From assembly GCA_023667845.1 (NCBI GenBank), contig JAMPIU010000206.1, positions 62,001-126,000 on the forward strand: a stretch of DNA of 64,000 nucleotides. The letters are read 5' to 3'. The DNA is from Dehalobacter sp. Lineage in GTDB: Bacteria; Bacillota; Desulfitobacteriia; Desulfitobacteriales; Syntrophobotulaceae. The position numbers and the translations under genes were made by a program. Under the pieces are notes generated by a model, which did no database searches, was not told where the DNA came from, and was given only the letters and a program-made list of their open reading frames with translations. Shown piece by piece: positions 7,004-16,236 of this stretch (within the stretch, counting starts at the first letter, position 1; every line of letters begins with the position of its first letter).

Positions 7004-10000
7004 TTAGATAGCCGGAGCCTCTATTCTGTCTTCGAGCTCGACAGTCAAAAGCTTCGATACGCCCGATTCTTCCATAGTGATTCCATACAGCCTGTCCGCG
7101 GATTCCATGGTTCCCCTGCGGTGCGAAATAATGATAAACTGCGTATGTTTGGATAGTTTGCGCAGATACTGCACAAATCTTTTGACGTTGACTTCATCCA
7201 GTGCCGCCTCAATCTCATCCAGGAGGCAAAACGGACTCGGTTTGACTTTCAGGAACGCAAACAGCAGGGCAATCGCCGTAAAGGACCTCTCCCCACCTGA
7301 CAGAAGCGATAGGAGCTGTGCCCTTTTGCCCGGGGGCTGGGCCATGATCCTGACTCCGGTCTCCAGAAGATTGTTCGGATCATCCAGTAACAATTCAGCT
7401 TGTCCGCCGTTGAAAAGCTGTTTAAATACTTCTTTGAACGCTTCATTGACGGCCGTGAAACCTTCCTGAAAACGTTCGATCATACTCTTGTCTAGTTCCC
7501 CGATCAGCTCCTGAAGTGTCCTTCCGGCCTCATCCAGATCATTTTTCTGGGTGGACAGGAATTCAAATCGTTTCAGCGTTTCCGGGTATTCCTCAAGGGC
7601 TGTATAATTTACGGGTCCAAGTTCTTCAATTTTTTGTTTGTAAAAAGCAATCTTCTCCTGTAAAGCGTCTTTCTTTTCAGGCGAAAGATAGCTTAACGCG
7701 TCTTTCCAGGCCAAGTGGTATTCTTCCTGAAGGCGGTCATTTCCAGATTCCCATTCACCCTGCCAGCGGGCAATCCTGAGCTCATTCTGGTGAATCTGCT
7801 GTTCCATGTCCCTGGCCTGACTCCGCAGCATCTGAATATCCTGTTCCTGCTTGAGATTATTCGCTGAGAAAGATTCTTTTTCCCTGCGCAGTTCGACAAG
7901 CTTGAATTTCTGGGCATTAATTTGGACCGTGTATTCCTGAACACTATTTTCCTGTTGTTCCTTGCCGGAATACAGTTCCTGCTCAGCCTGTTGAAGCCCG
8001 ACGATCTCCTTGTCCTTTTCTGAGATCAGGTCCCTGTTAAGCAGAATCCGCTCATTTTCCTCAGTGATCTGCTGAATGATCTGGTTAGACTCCTGCTCCG
8101 ATCTGGCAGCCTCGACTTTGGCCGCAGTAATTTTTTCCGAAAGCTCCTGCGCCTCTGAAGTTTTTTCTTTCAGCAGTTGTTCCTGCTCGGTCTGCTCTGA
8201 CTGCAGAGCCAGAATCTTCTGTTCTGTTTCGTTCAGCAAGTGTCCGGTTTCTTCATATTTGGCAGCAAATCCTGTCAGTTCATTGCGGACTTCATCCAGT
8301 TCATACCGGATGACCCGGAGATCCTGTTCCAGCCGGTTCATTCTTTCCTCGTGGTGTTTGCTGTCCACATCGATGATATCTTTAGCCCCATTAATTTTCA
8401 GCAATTCCATATCAATGGTTTCTTTCGCTTCCCCGAGGCCTTCCATCTCTTTCTTTATGGCAGTGTATCGCTGCTTCTTTTCTTCCAGTTCGGCCTGCAT
8501 GTCCTTAGTCTTCAGAGACAGTTCTTCAATCTCTCTTGCTCTGCTTAAGAGGCCGCTGCTTTGAGATCTCGTGCTTCCGCCGGTAAGCGACCCGCCGATG
8601 TTGACTTGGTCACCCAAGAGCGTTACTACCCTGACCCGGTATTGGTTAGCTTTAGCCAGCTCAATCGCAGAATTCAGATTGTCTGCAACCAGAATTCTTC
8701 CAAGCAGCGACTCCATGATATCTTTAAAACGCGGCTCAAACTTGACCAGATCAACCGCCAGCCCTTGAAAACCGTGATGCCGTCTTGTTTTGTCATCAAG
8801 TGACTGCCTCGTTCCGCGGATTGCATCCAAAGGCAGGAAAGTGGCCCGGCCACTGTTCGTCTTTTTCAAGTACTCAATACATTTTTTCCCGTCCTCGGTT
8901 TTTTCCACAATAATGTTCTGCAGAGAACTCCCCAAAGCGGTTTCCACTGCAAGCTCATATTTGGCCTCTACTTCGATATTGTCAGCCACTGTACCGAATA
9001 TAGTCTCACAGGTAATTTGGCCTTTCCGGTAAGCCAGGACTGTCTCCTTGACGCCCCTGTTATACCCCTCCAGACTGTCCTGGAGTGTATGGAGGGCATG
9101 AAGTCTCGCCCCGGTCTGGTCAATTTTACGTTGAAACTCCGAGCACGCAGTCTCAGCATTTTGTTGTTCCAACCTGTTGTTTTGGATCGTCTTCCTGATA
9201 TTTTCTATTTTTCCCAGAAGTTCGACCTCTCTGGCTTCCAGTTTTTGTTTTTCCTCGATTTGGGCAGTAATTTCCTGAAGCACAGATTCCTTCTCTGCTT
9301 CTTTGGCTTTGATGTTTCGGGTATATTGTTTCTCTTGTTGAAGAAGAGCTTCTTTCTTTTGATTAATTTCAGCAATTTCACTAGCAAGTTTGCTCTTGTT
9401 GGAGAGTTCTTCAAAGATTTCCGTTTTCAGCTCTTCCAGACGTGCTTCCCCGCTTAATTTCCGAAGCTCTTCCAGCTGTTGTTCTTTCTCTTTTAGATCC
9501 CTAGCTGCATTTTGGAGGATTTCCTGCAGAAGCGTTTGCTTTGCAGTAAGGTTTTCCTTCTTTTCAACGGATGCGGCCAGCGTTTCCTGTGCAGCCGCCA
9601 GTTCTTTTTGCAGGCGCCCAAATTGTTCCTGGATATAGCCGCTTCTCTCGGAAAGCAAGGATAATTCGTGTTCTGCTTCGTTCATTTTATTTTCAAGAGC
9701 GTATATTTCCCCCTGCAGGTCTTGAACGCGTTGCTCCAATTGATTCAGTTCGTACCTGCCGCGTACGCTCAGGTTTTCTTCTTCATTGACCCTAGTTGTC
9801 AGCGCCGTAAATTCCTGACGAAGCGTCTCTTCGGAGGTCTGGGCATTGGTCAGCTTACTGTGTATATCAGAAAGTTCATTAACGATTAAATTAATCTCGA
9901 GCTTTTCCAGCCCTGAGATTAATTCCTTGCTTGTTCTGGCTGTTTCGGCCTGTTCGGCTAACGGCTCAATTCTGGCTTCGACTTCGGCGATAATATCGCT

Positions 10001-10600
10001 GAGACGATCGACATTTTGCCGGGTATCCTCAAGTTTTCTCAAAGCTTCTCTCTTGCGCAGGCGGAACTTACTGATGCCGGCGACTTCCTCGATCAGCAGA
10101 CGCCTTTCATCAGATTTCAGATTCAGAATCTCTTCAATCCTGCCCTGTCCGATAATTGAAAATCCTTCTTTTCCCGAGCCGGTATCAAGGAAAAGTTCCT
10201 GGATATCTTTTAACCTGCAAGGTGTCCGGTTGATAAAATACTGCGCTTCTCCATCCCGATAAACCCGGCGGGTAATGACAACTTCCTCATAATCCAGCGG
10301 AAAGAGACCTGAAGCATTATCAAAGAGCAGAGATACTTCCGCCATCCCTACAGGCCTGCGGGACGAGCTTCCGGAAAAAATGACATCTTCCATTTTGCTT
10401 CCGCGGAGACTCTTGGCACTTTGTTCACCAAGCACCCAACGTACGGCATCGGCAACATTGCTCTTACCGCTGCCGTTTGGTCCAATAATGACGCTCATGC
10501 CCGGCTGCAGGTCAATTTTTGTTTTATCTGCAAAAGACTTAAATCCCTGAATATGAATCGATTTGAGAAATAATTCTGCGTCCATTCCAGGTATCACCAA
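7004..10600 (-). CDS. smc: Chromosome segregation protein SMC
   Basis: The 1198-residue SMC ATPase is the normal length. The N-terminal Walker A is IGPNGSGKSNV (about 37). Two long coiled coils flank a hinge at roughly residues 530-670, where GG pairs in NIGGSLTGGSTRS are typical. The C-terminal head has LLSGGERSFTAIALLF (signature, about 1100) and PFCLLDEIEAALD (Walker B, about 1128). It forms condensin with ScpA/ScpB, which are not in the window. The start is ambiguous: TTG at 10600 is 6 nt from GGAGG, GTG follows directly, and ATG at 10585 has no good site. The rnc stop lies one base upstream, so rnc-smc is an operon. Confidence 0.97.
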   Translation of the reverse strand: MVIPGMDAELFLKSIHIQGFKSFADKTKIDLQPGMSVIIGPNGSGKSNVADAVRWVLGEQSAKSLRGSKMEDVIFSGSSSRRPVGMAEVSLLFDNASGLFPLDYEEVVITRRVYRDGEAQYFINRTPCRLKDIQELFLDTGSGKEGFSIIGQGRIEEILNLKSDERRLLIEEVAGISKFRLRKREALRKLEDTRQNVDRLSDIIAEVEARIEPLAEQAETARTSKELISGLEKLEINLIVNELSDIHSKLTNAQTSEETLRQEFTALTTRVNEEENLSVRGRYELNQLEQRVQDLQGEIYALENKMNEAEHELSLLSERSGYIQEQFGRLQKELAAAQETLAASVEKKENLTAKQTLLQEILQNAARDLKEKEQQLEELRKLSGEARLEELKTEIFEELSNKSKLASEIAEINQKKEALLQQEKQYTRNIKAKEAEKESVLQEITAQIEEKQKLEAREVELLGKIENIRKTIQNNRLEQQNAETACSEFQRKIDQTGARLHALHTLQDSLEGYNRGVKETVLAYRKGQITCETIFGTVADNIEVEAKYELAVETALGSSLQNIIVEKTEDGKKCIEYLKKTNSGRATFLPLDAIRGTRQSLDDKTRRHHGFQGLAVDLVKFEPRFKDIMESLLGRILVADNLNSAIELAKANQYRVRVVTLLGDQVNIGGSLTGGSTRSQSSGLLSRAREIEELSLKTKDMQAELEEKKQRYTAIKKEMEGLGEAKETIDMELLKINGAKDIIDVDSKHHEERMNRLEQDLRVIRYELDEVRNELTGFAAKYEETGHLLNETEQKILALQSEQTEQEQLLKEKTSEAQELSEKITAAKVEAARSEQESNQIIQQITEENERILLNRDLISEKDKEIVGLQQAEQELYSGKEQQENSVQEYTVQINAQKFKLVELRREKESFSANNLKQEQDIQMLRSQARDMEQQIHQNELRIARWQGEWESGNDRLQEEYHLAWKDALSYLSPEKKDALQEKIAFYKQKIEELGPVNYTALEEYPETLKRFEFLSTQKNDLDEAGRTLQELIGELDKSMIERFQEGFTAVNEAFKEVFKQLFNGGQAELLLDDPNNLLETGVRIMAQPPGKRAQLLSLLSGGERSFTAIALLFAFLKVKPSPFCLLDEIEAALDEVNVKRFVQYLRKLSKHTQFIIISHRRGTMESADRLYGITMEESGVSKLLTVELEDRIEAPAI

Positions 10601-10601
10601 T

Positions 10602-11348
10602 TTATACCTCCCATGCTTTCAGCGCAAAATGGGCTGCCTGCTGCTCTGCTTCTTTTTTAGTCTTACCGATTCCTTTTCCCTGCAGTTCACCTTGAAGATA
10701 GACCCCTGCCGTAAATCGTTTATCGTGGTCGGGTCCTGTCTCTTCAATGATCCTGTAGCAAACCTCATATTCCTTCTTTTGCGCTTTTTCCTGAAGCATG
10801 GTTTTGAAATCTCCATAATTTCCTTCGTTAAGTTCCAGAATCTCCGGAACAAGCATGTCGAGTATGAATTTACGAACTTTTTCAAAGCCATACTGCAAAT
10901 AAATCGCTCCAATGACTGCCTCCAGCGCATCGGCAATGATGGACGGCCTGTCCCTGCCGCCAGAGGACTGTTCCCCTTTACCCAGAAAGAGCGCCTGGCC
11001 CAAGTTAATACTGCGGGCTTTTCTAGCCAGCGTCGTTTCATTGACGACTGCAGCCCTCATTTTGGTAAGCTCACCTTCAGGCTTATCCGGATAGTTCTGA
11101 TAGAGATACTCGCCAATGATAAAATCCAAAACGGCATCGCCTAGAAACTCCAGCCGCTGATTATTCTCCAGCCCGCTGTTGGGATTTTCAAAAGTAAAAG
11201 AAGGATGCGTCAGCGCTGTAAAAATCAGTTCGCTTTGCAGGTTTTCCAATCCTAACTGGCTGATAAAGGATTCAACTTCTCCCGTTTGTTCAAGGTATTT
11301 ATTCCGGGAGCTCTTATGGAAATACGCGCGGCGGTTTCTTTTGGCCAT
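10602..11348 (-). CDS. rnc: Ribonuclease III
   Basis: RNase III cleaves double-stranded RNA in rRNA processing and antisense turnover. The protein has 248 residues. The catalytic signature is QRLEFLGDAVLDFI, with the distal acidic residues in DALEAVIGAIY. A C-terminal dsRNA-binding domain starts at DFKTMLQEKAQK and ends GKTKKEAEQQAAHFAL. It lies between acpP and smc, the order also found in B. subtilis. A terminator after acpP suggests rnc starts a new transcription unit or relies on read-through. Confidence 0.96.
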   Translation of the reverse strand: MAKRNRRAYFHKSSRNKYLEQTGEVESFISQLGLENLQSELIFTALTHPSFTFENPNSGLENNQRLEFLGDAVLDFIIGEYLYQNYPDKPEGELTKMRAAVVNETTLARKARSINLGQALFLGKGEQSSGGRDRPSIIADALEAVIGAIYLQYGFEKVRKFILDMLVPEILELNEGNYGDFKTMLQEKAQKKEYEVCYRIIEETGPDHDKRFTAGVYLQGELQGKGIGKTKKEAEQQAAHFALKAWEV

Positions 11349-11376
11349 ATATTGCTCCTTTCATCCTAAATGAGTT

Positions 11377-11406
11377 AAAAGCCCCGTAGTAGCCTAACTA
11401 CGGGGC
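11377..11406 (-). terminator. Rho-independent terminator after acpP
   Basis: On the minus strand GCCCCGTAGT and ACTACGGGGC form a perfect 10-bp stem with a 6-nt loop, followed by TTTTAACTC. It lies 14 nt past the acpP stop. Confidence 0.85.
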
Positions 11407-11419
11407 CTTGGAACTAGGC

Positions 11420-11647
11420 TTATTGGTTCTCTTGCACATACTTCACAACGTCAGCAATGGACTGAATATTTTCCACCTCTTCATCGGCAATATCAAGGTT
11501 GAATTCCTCTTCAAGTGCCATAACAAGCTCAACAATGTCCAGAGAATCTGCGTTTAAAGCTTGGAAAGTCGTGGTAGGAGTAATTTCATCTTCGCCTACT
11601 CCCAGTTGATCAATAACAATTGCTTTTACCTTTTCGTATACATCCAT
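11420..11647 (-). CDS. acpP: Acyl carrier protein
   Basis: ACP has 75 residues and is strongly acidic. The phosphopantetheine attachment Ser is in NADSLDIVELVMALEEEF. It carries growing acyl chains in type II fatty acid synthesis. A GGGGTGG binding site precedes the ATG. In B. subtilis fabD and fabG lie between plsX and acpA. Here only 121 bp separates plsX from acpP, so those genes must be elsewhere. Confidence 0.95.
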   Translation of the reverse strand: MDVYEKVKAIVIDQLGVGEDEITPTTTFQALNADSLDIVELVMALEEEFNLDIADEEVENIQSIADVVKYVQENQ

Positions 11648-11768
11648 TTATGCCACCCCCTCTCAGGTAGTTTTATTTCTTACCCTATTATTCTGAGCAG
11701 TAAAGCCTTTTATTCAGAATTGTACCAGTATTTATCAATAATGCAAGCAACTTTTTCATGACAGCAAC

Positions 11769-12764
11769 CTATTTTTGCGTATTTTTTTCTAAACCATCGA
11801 CGATTTTTTCGATAATTTTTCCTTCGATACACTCTTTGGCTACACGAACAGCATTAAAAATAGCATTTTCTTTGGAACTTCCGTGACAGATAATACTTGT
11901 ACCGTTCACGCCGAGAAGCGGGGCCCCACCGTACTCAGAATAATCCAGCATGTGTGCAATTTCTTTTAATCCGGGTTTAACCAGTATTGCTCCTATCTTC
12001 CTGGTAGTGCCAGCTGTAATTTTCTGCTTAATCAGCTGGAAAAGCGATGACGACATTCCTTCAATGGTTTTTAGTACAATGTTGCCGACAAAAGCATCAC
12101 AGACAATGACATCTGCAGTCCCATAGGGAATGTCCCTGCCTTCAATATTTCCGGCAAAATTCAGGGAAGATTGTTTCAGCAAGTCATAAGCAGACTGAAC
12201 AAGTTCGTTCCCTTTGCCCTCTTCACTGCCGATATTCAGCAAGGCCACCTTGGGACTTTTAAGTCCCAGAATCTTTTCGGCGTAGATACTTCCCATCATC
12301 GCATATTGCAGAAGGTTCTCCGGTTTGGCATCCGGATTGGCACCGACATCGAGCAGCAGCTTTCCGCCTTGAAGCGTCGGCAGAACCGTGCAGATCGCAG
12401 GCCGGTTGATTCCTTTAATTCTGCCTAAGCCCAGCAAAGCTGAAGCCATCTGTGCTCCGGTGCTGCCTGCTGACACCAGAGCATCCGCATATCCTTCCTT
12501 CACGAGTCTCGTGGCGACAACAATAGAGGCATCTTTCTTCTTCTTAATCGCGGCGGCCGGATGTTCATCCATCTCAATGACTTCGGAACATTCATAAATC
12601 TCAATCGTGCTTTTTAAGTCTTCAGGTATATGTAAGTCTATCTTGTCTTTCTGTCCGACAAGGATGATCTGGATATCCGGAAGAATCTTGGCCGCTTTTA
12701 AGGCGCCTTTGACAATCTCTCCGGGCGCATGATCTCCGCCCATGGCATCAACGGCGATTTTCAT
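11769..12764 (-). CDS. plsX: Phosphate acyltransferase PlsX
   Basis: PlsX converts acyl-ACP to acyl-phosphate for phospholipid synthesis. The protein has 331 residues from the chosen ATG. Family landmarks are MKIAVDAMGGDHAP at the N-terminus, SAGSTGAQMASALLGLGRIKGI, LLDVGANPD, NIGSEEGKGN and GNIVLKTIEG. The upstream in-frame ATG at 12773 is only 2 nt from the GAGG site, whereas the ATG at 12764 is 11 nt away and matches the family start. It is the third gene of the yceD-rpmF-plsX operon. Confidence 0.95.
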   Translation of the reverse strand: MKIAVDAMGGDHAPGEIVKGALKAAKILPDIQIILVGQKDKIDLHIPEDLKSTIEIYECSEVIEMDEHPAAAIKKKKDASIVVATRLVKEGYADALVSAGSTGAQMASALLGLGRIKGINRPAICTVLPTLQGGKLLLDVGANPDAKPENLLQYAMMGSIYAEKILGLKSPKVALLNIGSEEGKGNELVQSAYDLLKQSSLNFAGNIEGRDIPYGTADVIVCDAFVGNIVLKTIEGMSSSLFQLIKQKITAGTTRKIGAILVKPGLKEIAHMLDYSEYGGAPLLGVNGTSIICHGSSKENAIFNAVRVAKECIEGKIIEKIVDGLEKNTQK

Positions 12765-12798
12765 CCACGACATACCCTCTTTCTCTCATTATATACAG

Positions 12799-12822
12799 AA
12801 AACTTGGCTGACGCCAAGCTTT
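12799..12822. repeat. 24-nt palindromic repeat, copy 2 (rpmF-plsX intergenic)
   Basis: Minus-strand CTTGGC and GCCAAG form a perfect 6-bp stem around a 4-nt loop, followed by TTTTC. It is the same sequence family as 4538-4560 and 28004-28027. It may be a weak attenuator between rpmF and plsX. Confidence 0.6.
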
Positions 12823-12850
12823 GATCTGTTTTTTTGAGTACTCTAACTTA

Positions 12851-13030
12851 TTATTCACCCATAGAGATGACTTCTTTGCCATTGTAATAGCCGCAGTTCG
12901 CACAAATATGATGCTGAAGCTTCTGTTGATGGCACTGGGGGCATTCCACAAGATTAGGAACGGACAACTTATCCATTGCTCTGCGCCTGCGGACTCTAGA
13001 TTTGGATTGTTTATTTTGATGAACACCCAT
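12851..13030 (-). CDS. rpmF: 50S ribosomal protein L32
   Basis: This short gene encodes 59 residues: MGVHQNKQSKSRVRRRRAM at the N-terminus, then a zinc-binding CPQCHQ and CANCGYYNGKEV. Four cysteines (two CxxC pairs) mark it as the zinc-containing form of L32. It starts 5 nt after the yceD stop, and yceD-rpmF-plsX is the conserved order in many bacteria. Confidence 0.95.
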   Translation of the reverse strand: MGVHQNKQSKSRVRRRRAMDKLSVPNLVECPQCHQQKLQHHICANCGYYNGKEVISMGE

Positions 13031-13035
13031 TGATA

Positions 13036-13548
13036 TTACACCCCCTTATTCCATTTGGATAATATTTCTAAGCGAGGATCAATATCCTCAGTGGAGCACG
13101 AACAAGGATTCGTATTGCGGTCAGCGCCACATTTCAGACAGAGACCCCTGCAGTCTTCAGAACATAAGAACTTTAAAGGAATCTGCAGCAGTATATGTTC
13201 TACAATCCTGTCGTCAATCGGGAATTCGTCCTTTTCAAAAACCAGCATGCTGTCGTCTTCGGCTTCAGAAGCAAATTCCGCCGGGACCCATTCGTCTTCA
13301 AAAACAATCTTCAGATTATACGAAAATTCTTTCAGACATCTGGAACAACTAGCAGCAATCACAGACGATATTTTCCCATTCGCCAAGAGTGATTTGCCGA
13401 CATTTTCAGCTTTTAATTCCACTTCAAGCGGGGATAAGAAACGATAAGACTCATTTCCAAGCTGCAAAGGCGGAAAATTTTCCTCATGAAAACTAAAGGT
13501 TTTTGACCCACCCTCGGCCCGCCTTACTTGAAAAACATTGACGATCAC
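13036..13548 (-). CDS. DUF177 (YceD-family) protein, large-subunit assembly factor candidate
   Basis: The protein has about 170 residues and is of the DUF177/YceD family, which is almost always encoded upstream of rpmF. Cysteine motifs are CSRCLKEF in the middle and CSEDCRGLCLKCG plus CSC near the C-terminus, suggesting metal binding. YceD homologues have been linked to 23S rRNA/50S assembly. I chose GTG at 13548 (9 nt from GAGG) over the TTG at 13554. It is the first gene after a consensus promoter. Confidence 0.85.
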   Translation of the reverse strand: MIVNVFQVRRAEGGSKTFSFHEENFPPLQLGNESYRFLSPLEVELKAENVGKSLLANGKISSVIAASCSRCLKEFSYNLKIVFEDEWVPAEFASEAEDDSMLVFEKDEFPIDDRIVEHILLQIPLKFLCSEDCRGLCLKCGADRNTNPCSCSTEDIDPRLEILSKWNKGV

Positions 13549-13578
13549 CAGCAATCACCTCGATATGCAACAACTGTA

Positions 13579-13607
13579 ATTATAGTTATCACTTTTTTCT
13601 TTGTCAA
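13579..13607 (-). promoter_or_regulatory. Consensus sigma-A promoter of yceD-rpmF-plsX-acpP
   Basis: Minus-strand TTGACA, 17-nt spacer, TATAAT: both hexamers are perfect. It lies 31 nt upstream of the chosen yceD start and immediately after the ackA stop. Confidence 0.85.
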
Positions 13608-13614
13608 GAAAGGA

Positions 13615-14817
13615 TTACATCTTCTGGATGATTTCCTCAGTATCCAAGGCAATCATGAGTTCTTCGTTTGTCGGAATGACCATGACCTTGCATCTGGCTC
13701 CCCACTTGGAAATGTCCACTTCCTGTCCTCTGACCGCTTCATTTTTCTCATCGTCAATACTGACACCGATGCAGCCCAGCGTATCACAGACTGACCGGCG
13801 AATTAAAGGAGAATTTTCTCCCAGTCCGGCTGTAAATATGATCCCGTCGACGCCGTCTAGAATTGCAGCATAGGCACCGATGTATTTTTTAACGTCATGA
13901 ACAAAAACATCCAAGGCAAGCTGGGCACGGTAATTGCCTTCGTCAGCAGCTTTCTGTAAATCGCGGAAATCACTGCTGACTCCCGAAAGGCCAAGTACGC
14001 CGCTTTTCTTGTTTAACAGCGCATTGACTGCGTCCCCGGAGATCCTTTCTTTTTTCATGATAAACGGAACAATGGCCGGATCAAGATCCCCCGACCGGGT
14101 GCCCATCATCAGCCCCTCCAGCGGGGTGAACCCCATGGAATTTTCGACTGATTTCCCATATTTTACGGCCGTAAGCGAAGATCCGTTACCCAGATGGCAG
14201 CTGATCAGCTTTAACTTTTCCAGTGGTTTGTCCATGACCACTGCGGCCCGCTGGCTGACATACTTATGTGAGGTCCCATGGAAACCGTATCTGCGGATCT
14301 TGTACTTTTCATACAGCTCGTAAGGTATCCCGTAGATATAAGCCTCCGGAGGCATCGTTTGATGGAATGCCGTATCAAACACCGCAACCTGAGGTGTCCC
14401 CGACATCATCTGTTCACATGCAATAATTCCTGCCAGATTGGCCGGATTATGAAGAGGTCCAAGTTCAAAACACTCTTCAATCGCCCGTTTGACCTCTTCA
14501 TTCACAAGCACGGAGCCGGACACTTTTTCTCCGCCATGGAGAACTCTGTGCCCTACTGCATCAATTTCTTCCAGGGACGCTAAAACACCGAAATTCGGAT
14601 CGATCACAGCCTGTAAAACCAATTTGATCGCAGCAGTATGATCCGGCAAATCAGCAACAATGACCTCTTTTTCTCCACCTTTCGGACGATGCGTAAGCAT
14701 CGCTCCGGGAAGCCCGATTCTTTCCACCAGGCCTTTTGCCATCGCACTCTTCGTTTCCATATCCATCATCTGGTATTTGAGCGATGAGCTGCCGCAATTT
14801 AGCACGAGAATCTTCAC
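13615..14817 (-). CDS. ackA: Acetate kinase
   Basis: Acetate kinase makes ATP from acetyl phosphate. The 400-residue length is typical. Motifs are NCGSSSLKYQ (phosphate binding), GHRVLHGG, FDTAFHQTMP, RRYGFHGTSHKYV, HLGNGSS, GTRSGDLDPA and FTAGLGENSP. The start codon is GTG after AAAGGAGTG. No phosphotransacetylase gene is adjacent. It is likely a single-gene unit, followed by the yceD promoter. Confidence 0.97.
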   Translation of the reverse strand: MKILVLNCGSSSLKYQMMDMETKSAMAKGLVERIGLPGAMLTHRPKGGEKEVIVADLPDHTAAIKLVLQAVIDPNFGVLASLEEIDAVGHRVLHGGEKVSGSVLVNEEVKRAIEECFELGPLHNPANLAGIIACEQMMSGTPQVAVFDTAFHQTMPPEAYIYGIPYELYEKYKIRRYGFHGTSHKYVSQRAAVVMDKPLEKLKLISCHLGNGSSLTAVKYGKSVENSMGFTPLEGLMMGTRSGDLDPAIVPFIMKKERISGDAVNALLNKKSGVLGLSGVSSDFRDLQKAADEGNYRAQLALDVFVHDVKKYIGAYAAILDGVDGIIFTAGLGENSPLIRRSVCDTLGCIGVSIDDEKNEAVRGQEVDISKWGARCKVMVIPTNEELMIALDTEEIIQKM

Positions 14818-14982
14818 AAATTACACTCCTTTACTCTCTTCCACCAATCAAGATACATTGCCTATATAGTATTGTATTTTTTTCTCTTTCTTATCTTTGT
14901 ATACTCCGGTTATATAAATCACATATAGGAATACCCTAAATATGAGTGAAATAAGTAAATGATATATAAACTGATTATAAAG

Positions 14983-15010
14983 AGTCTATCACATCTTTGT
15001 GCCCTGTCAA
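14983..15010 (-). promoter_or_regulatory. Possible ackA promoter
   Basis: Minus-strand TTGACA, 16-nt spacer, TAGACT. The -35 is perfect and the -10 matches 4 of 6. It would give a leader of about 160 nt. The 229-bp ackA-ylbJ intergenic region otherwise shows only AT-rich sequence. Confidence 0.35.
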
Positions 15011-15052
15011 CCCCAGTTTAGTGTTCCGTTCTAAATACGCTAAAGGATGGTG

Positions 15053-16225
15053 ATGGCTGCCTTGCCATTCCTAAGAATCCTGGTCTTTTTAATCCTTGCC
15101 ACCTGTATGTTCATTTATCCCCAGGAAGTATTGAGTTCTGCCGCCAAAGGCTTAGCGCTTTGGGTGAATTATATCTTGCCGGCCTTATTTCCATTCTTCA
15201 TTGTCTCCGAACTTCTTCTGCAGCTTGGCCTGGTCAATTTTCTGGGAATCTTGCTCGAACCACTGATGCGTCCTGTTTTTCGTCTGCCGGGCAAAGCCTC
15301 TTTTGTTTTGGCCATGACACATACTTCGGGAATTCCGATCGGAGCGATGCTGACATGCAAGCTCAGGAAAAACGGAGAGATTACACGGATCGAAGGGGAA
15401 AGACTTCTTGCCTTTACCAGCAATCCCAGTCCAGGTTTTATGTTCGGGGCCGTGGCATCCGGGATGCTTGGAAACCCTGCCCTGGGTATCATTATTGCAG
15501 GATCTGTTTATCTCGCCAACCTGCTGGTCGGTTTGATTTTCCGTAATTATGGTGTTTCATCCGAAAAGGCCATTCCAAGAACATATTCTTCCTGGAGAAA
15601 GGCTTTGCGTGAATTAAAAAACCTCCAACAAAACAATAAAACCATTGGCGCATTATTGGCTGATGCAGTCAGGGAAAGTACGTCAACGATTATCCTGGTT
15701 GGAGGATACATCATTTTTTTTTCTGTTATCACCCATCTTTTAGCAGTTACGCATCTAAGCTCCGTTCTGTCAGACACAGTCCATCTTCTCTCGGCCGGAT
15801 CCATTTCTGTGCTGGAAGCCAATGCTATCATCCAGGGATTCCTGGAAACCACCTTGGGCTGTAATGCAGCCGTCCAGGCCTTTTCATCCCTGAACAGCAA
15901 GATTGGGGTTCTGGCCTTGCTGCTTGGATGGGGGGGGATTTCTGTTTTTGCACAGGTATCCAGCTTTACGGCGTCGACAGATCTTCGGCTCCTTCCATTT
16001 GTAGCCGGTAGAACCATCCATTCCTTTTTGGCGCTTCTGATCAGTCAGCTGCTGCTAAAATTCAGCGATATTCCAACCACCGGCCTCCCTGTACAGCCAA
16101 CTGGAGGTGATGCTTCCTGGCTGTTGTCCTTAAGATGGAGCAGCCTGTATTTTGGCCTATGCATTTTGGCTCTGCTTTTCATTGTCTTCATGATTGGAAT
16201 ATGGAAAAAAGTGCACCGCCATTAA
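15053..16225 (+). CDS. ylbJ: Sporulation integral membrane protein YlbJ
   Basis: The polytopic membrane protein has about 390 residues with two nucleoside-recognition (Gate) halves: HTSGIPIGAMLTC and ESTSTIILVGGYIIFFS with FLETTLGC. B. subtilis YlbJ is made under sigma-E and needed for spore cortex. An ATG at 15047 overlaps the AAAGG site, so the ATG at 15053 is more likely used (MAALPFLRILVFL). It lies near rsmD as in B. subtilis, but coaD, normally between them, is missing. Confidence 0.9.
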   Translation: MAALPFLRILVFLILATCMFIYPQEVLSSAAKGLALWVNYILPALFPFFIVSELLLQLGLVNFLGILLEPLMRPVFRLPGKASFVLAMTHTSGIPIGAMLTCKLRKNGEITRIEGERLLAFTSNPSPGFMFGAVASGMLGNPALGIIIAGSVYLANLLVGLIFRNYGVSSEKAIPRTYSSWRKALRELKNLQQNNKTIGALLADAVRESTSTIILVGGYIIFFSVITHLLAVTHLSSVLSDTVHLLSAGSISVLEANAIIQGFLETTLGCNAAVQAFSSLNSKIGVLALLLGWGGISVFAQVSSFTASTDLRLLPFVAGRTIHSFLALLISQLLLKFSDIPTTGLPVQPTGGDASWLLSLRWSSLYFGLCILALLFIVFMIGIWKKVHRH

Positions 16226-16236
16226 GATAAATTTGT

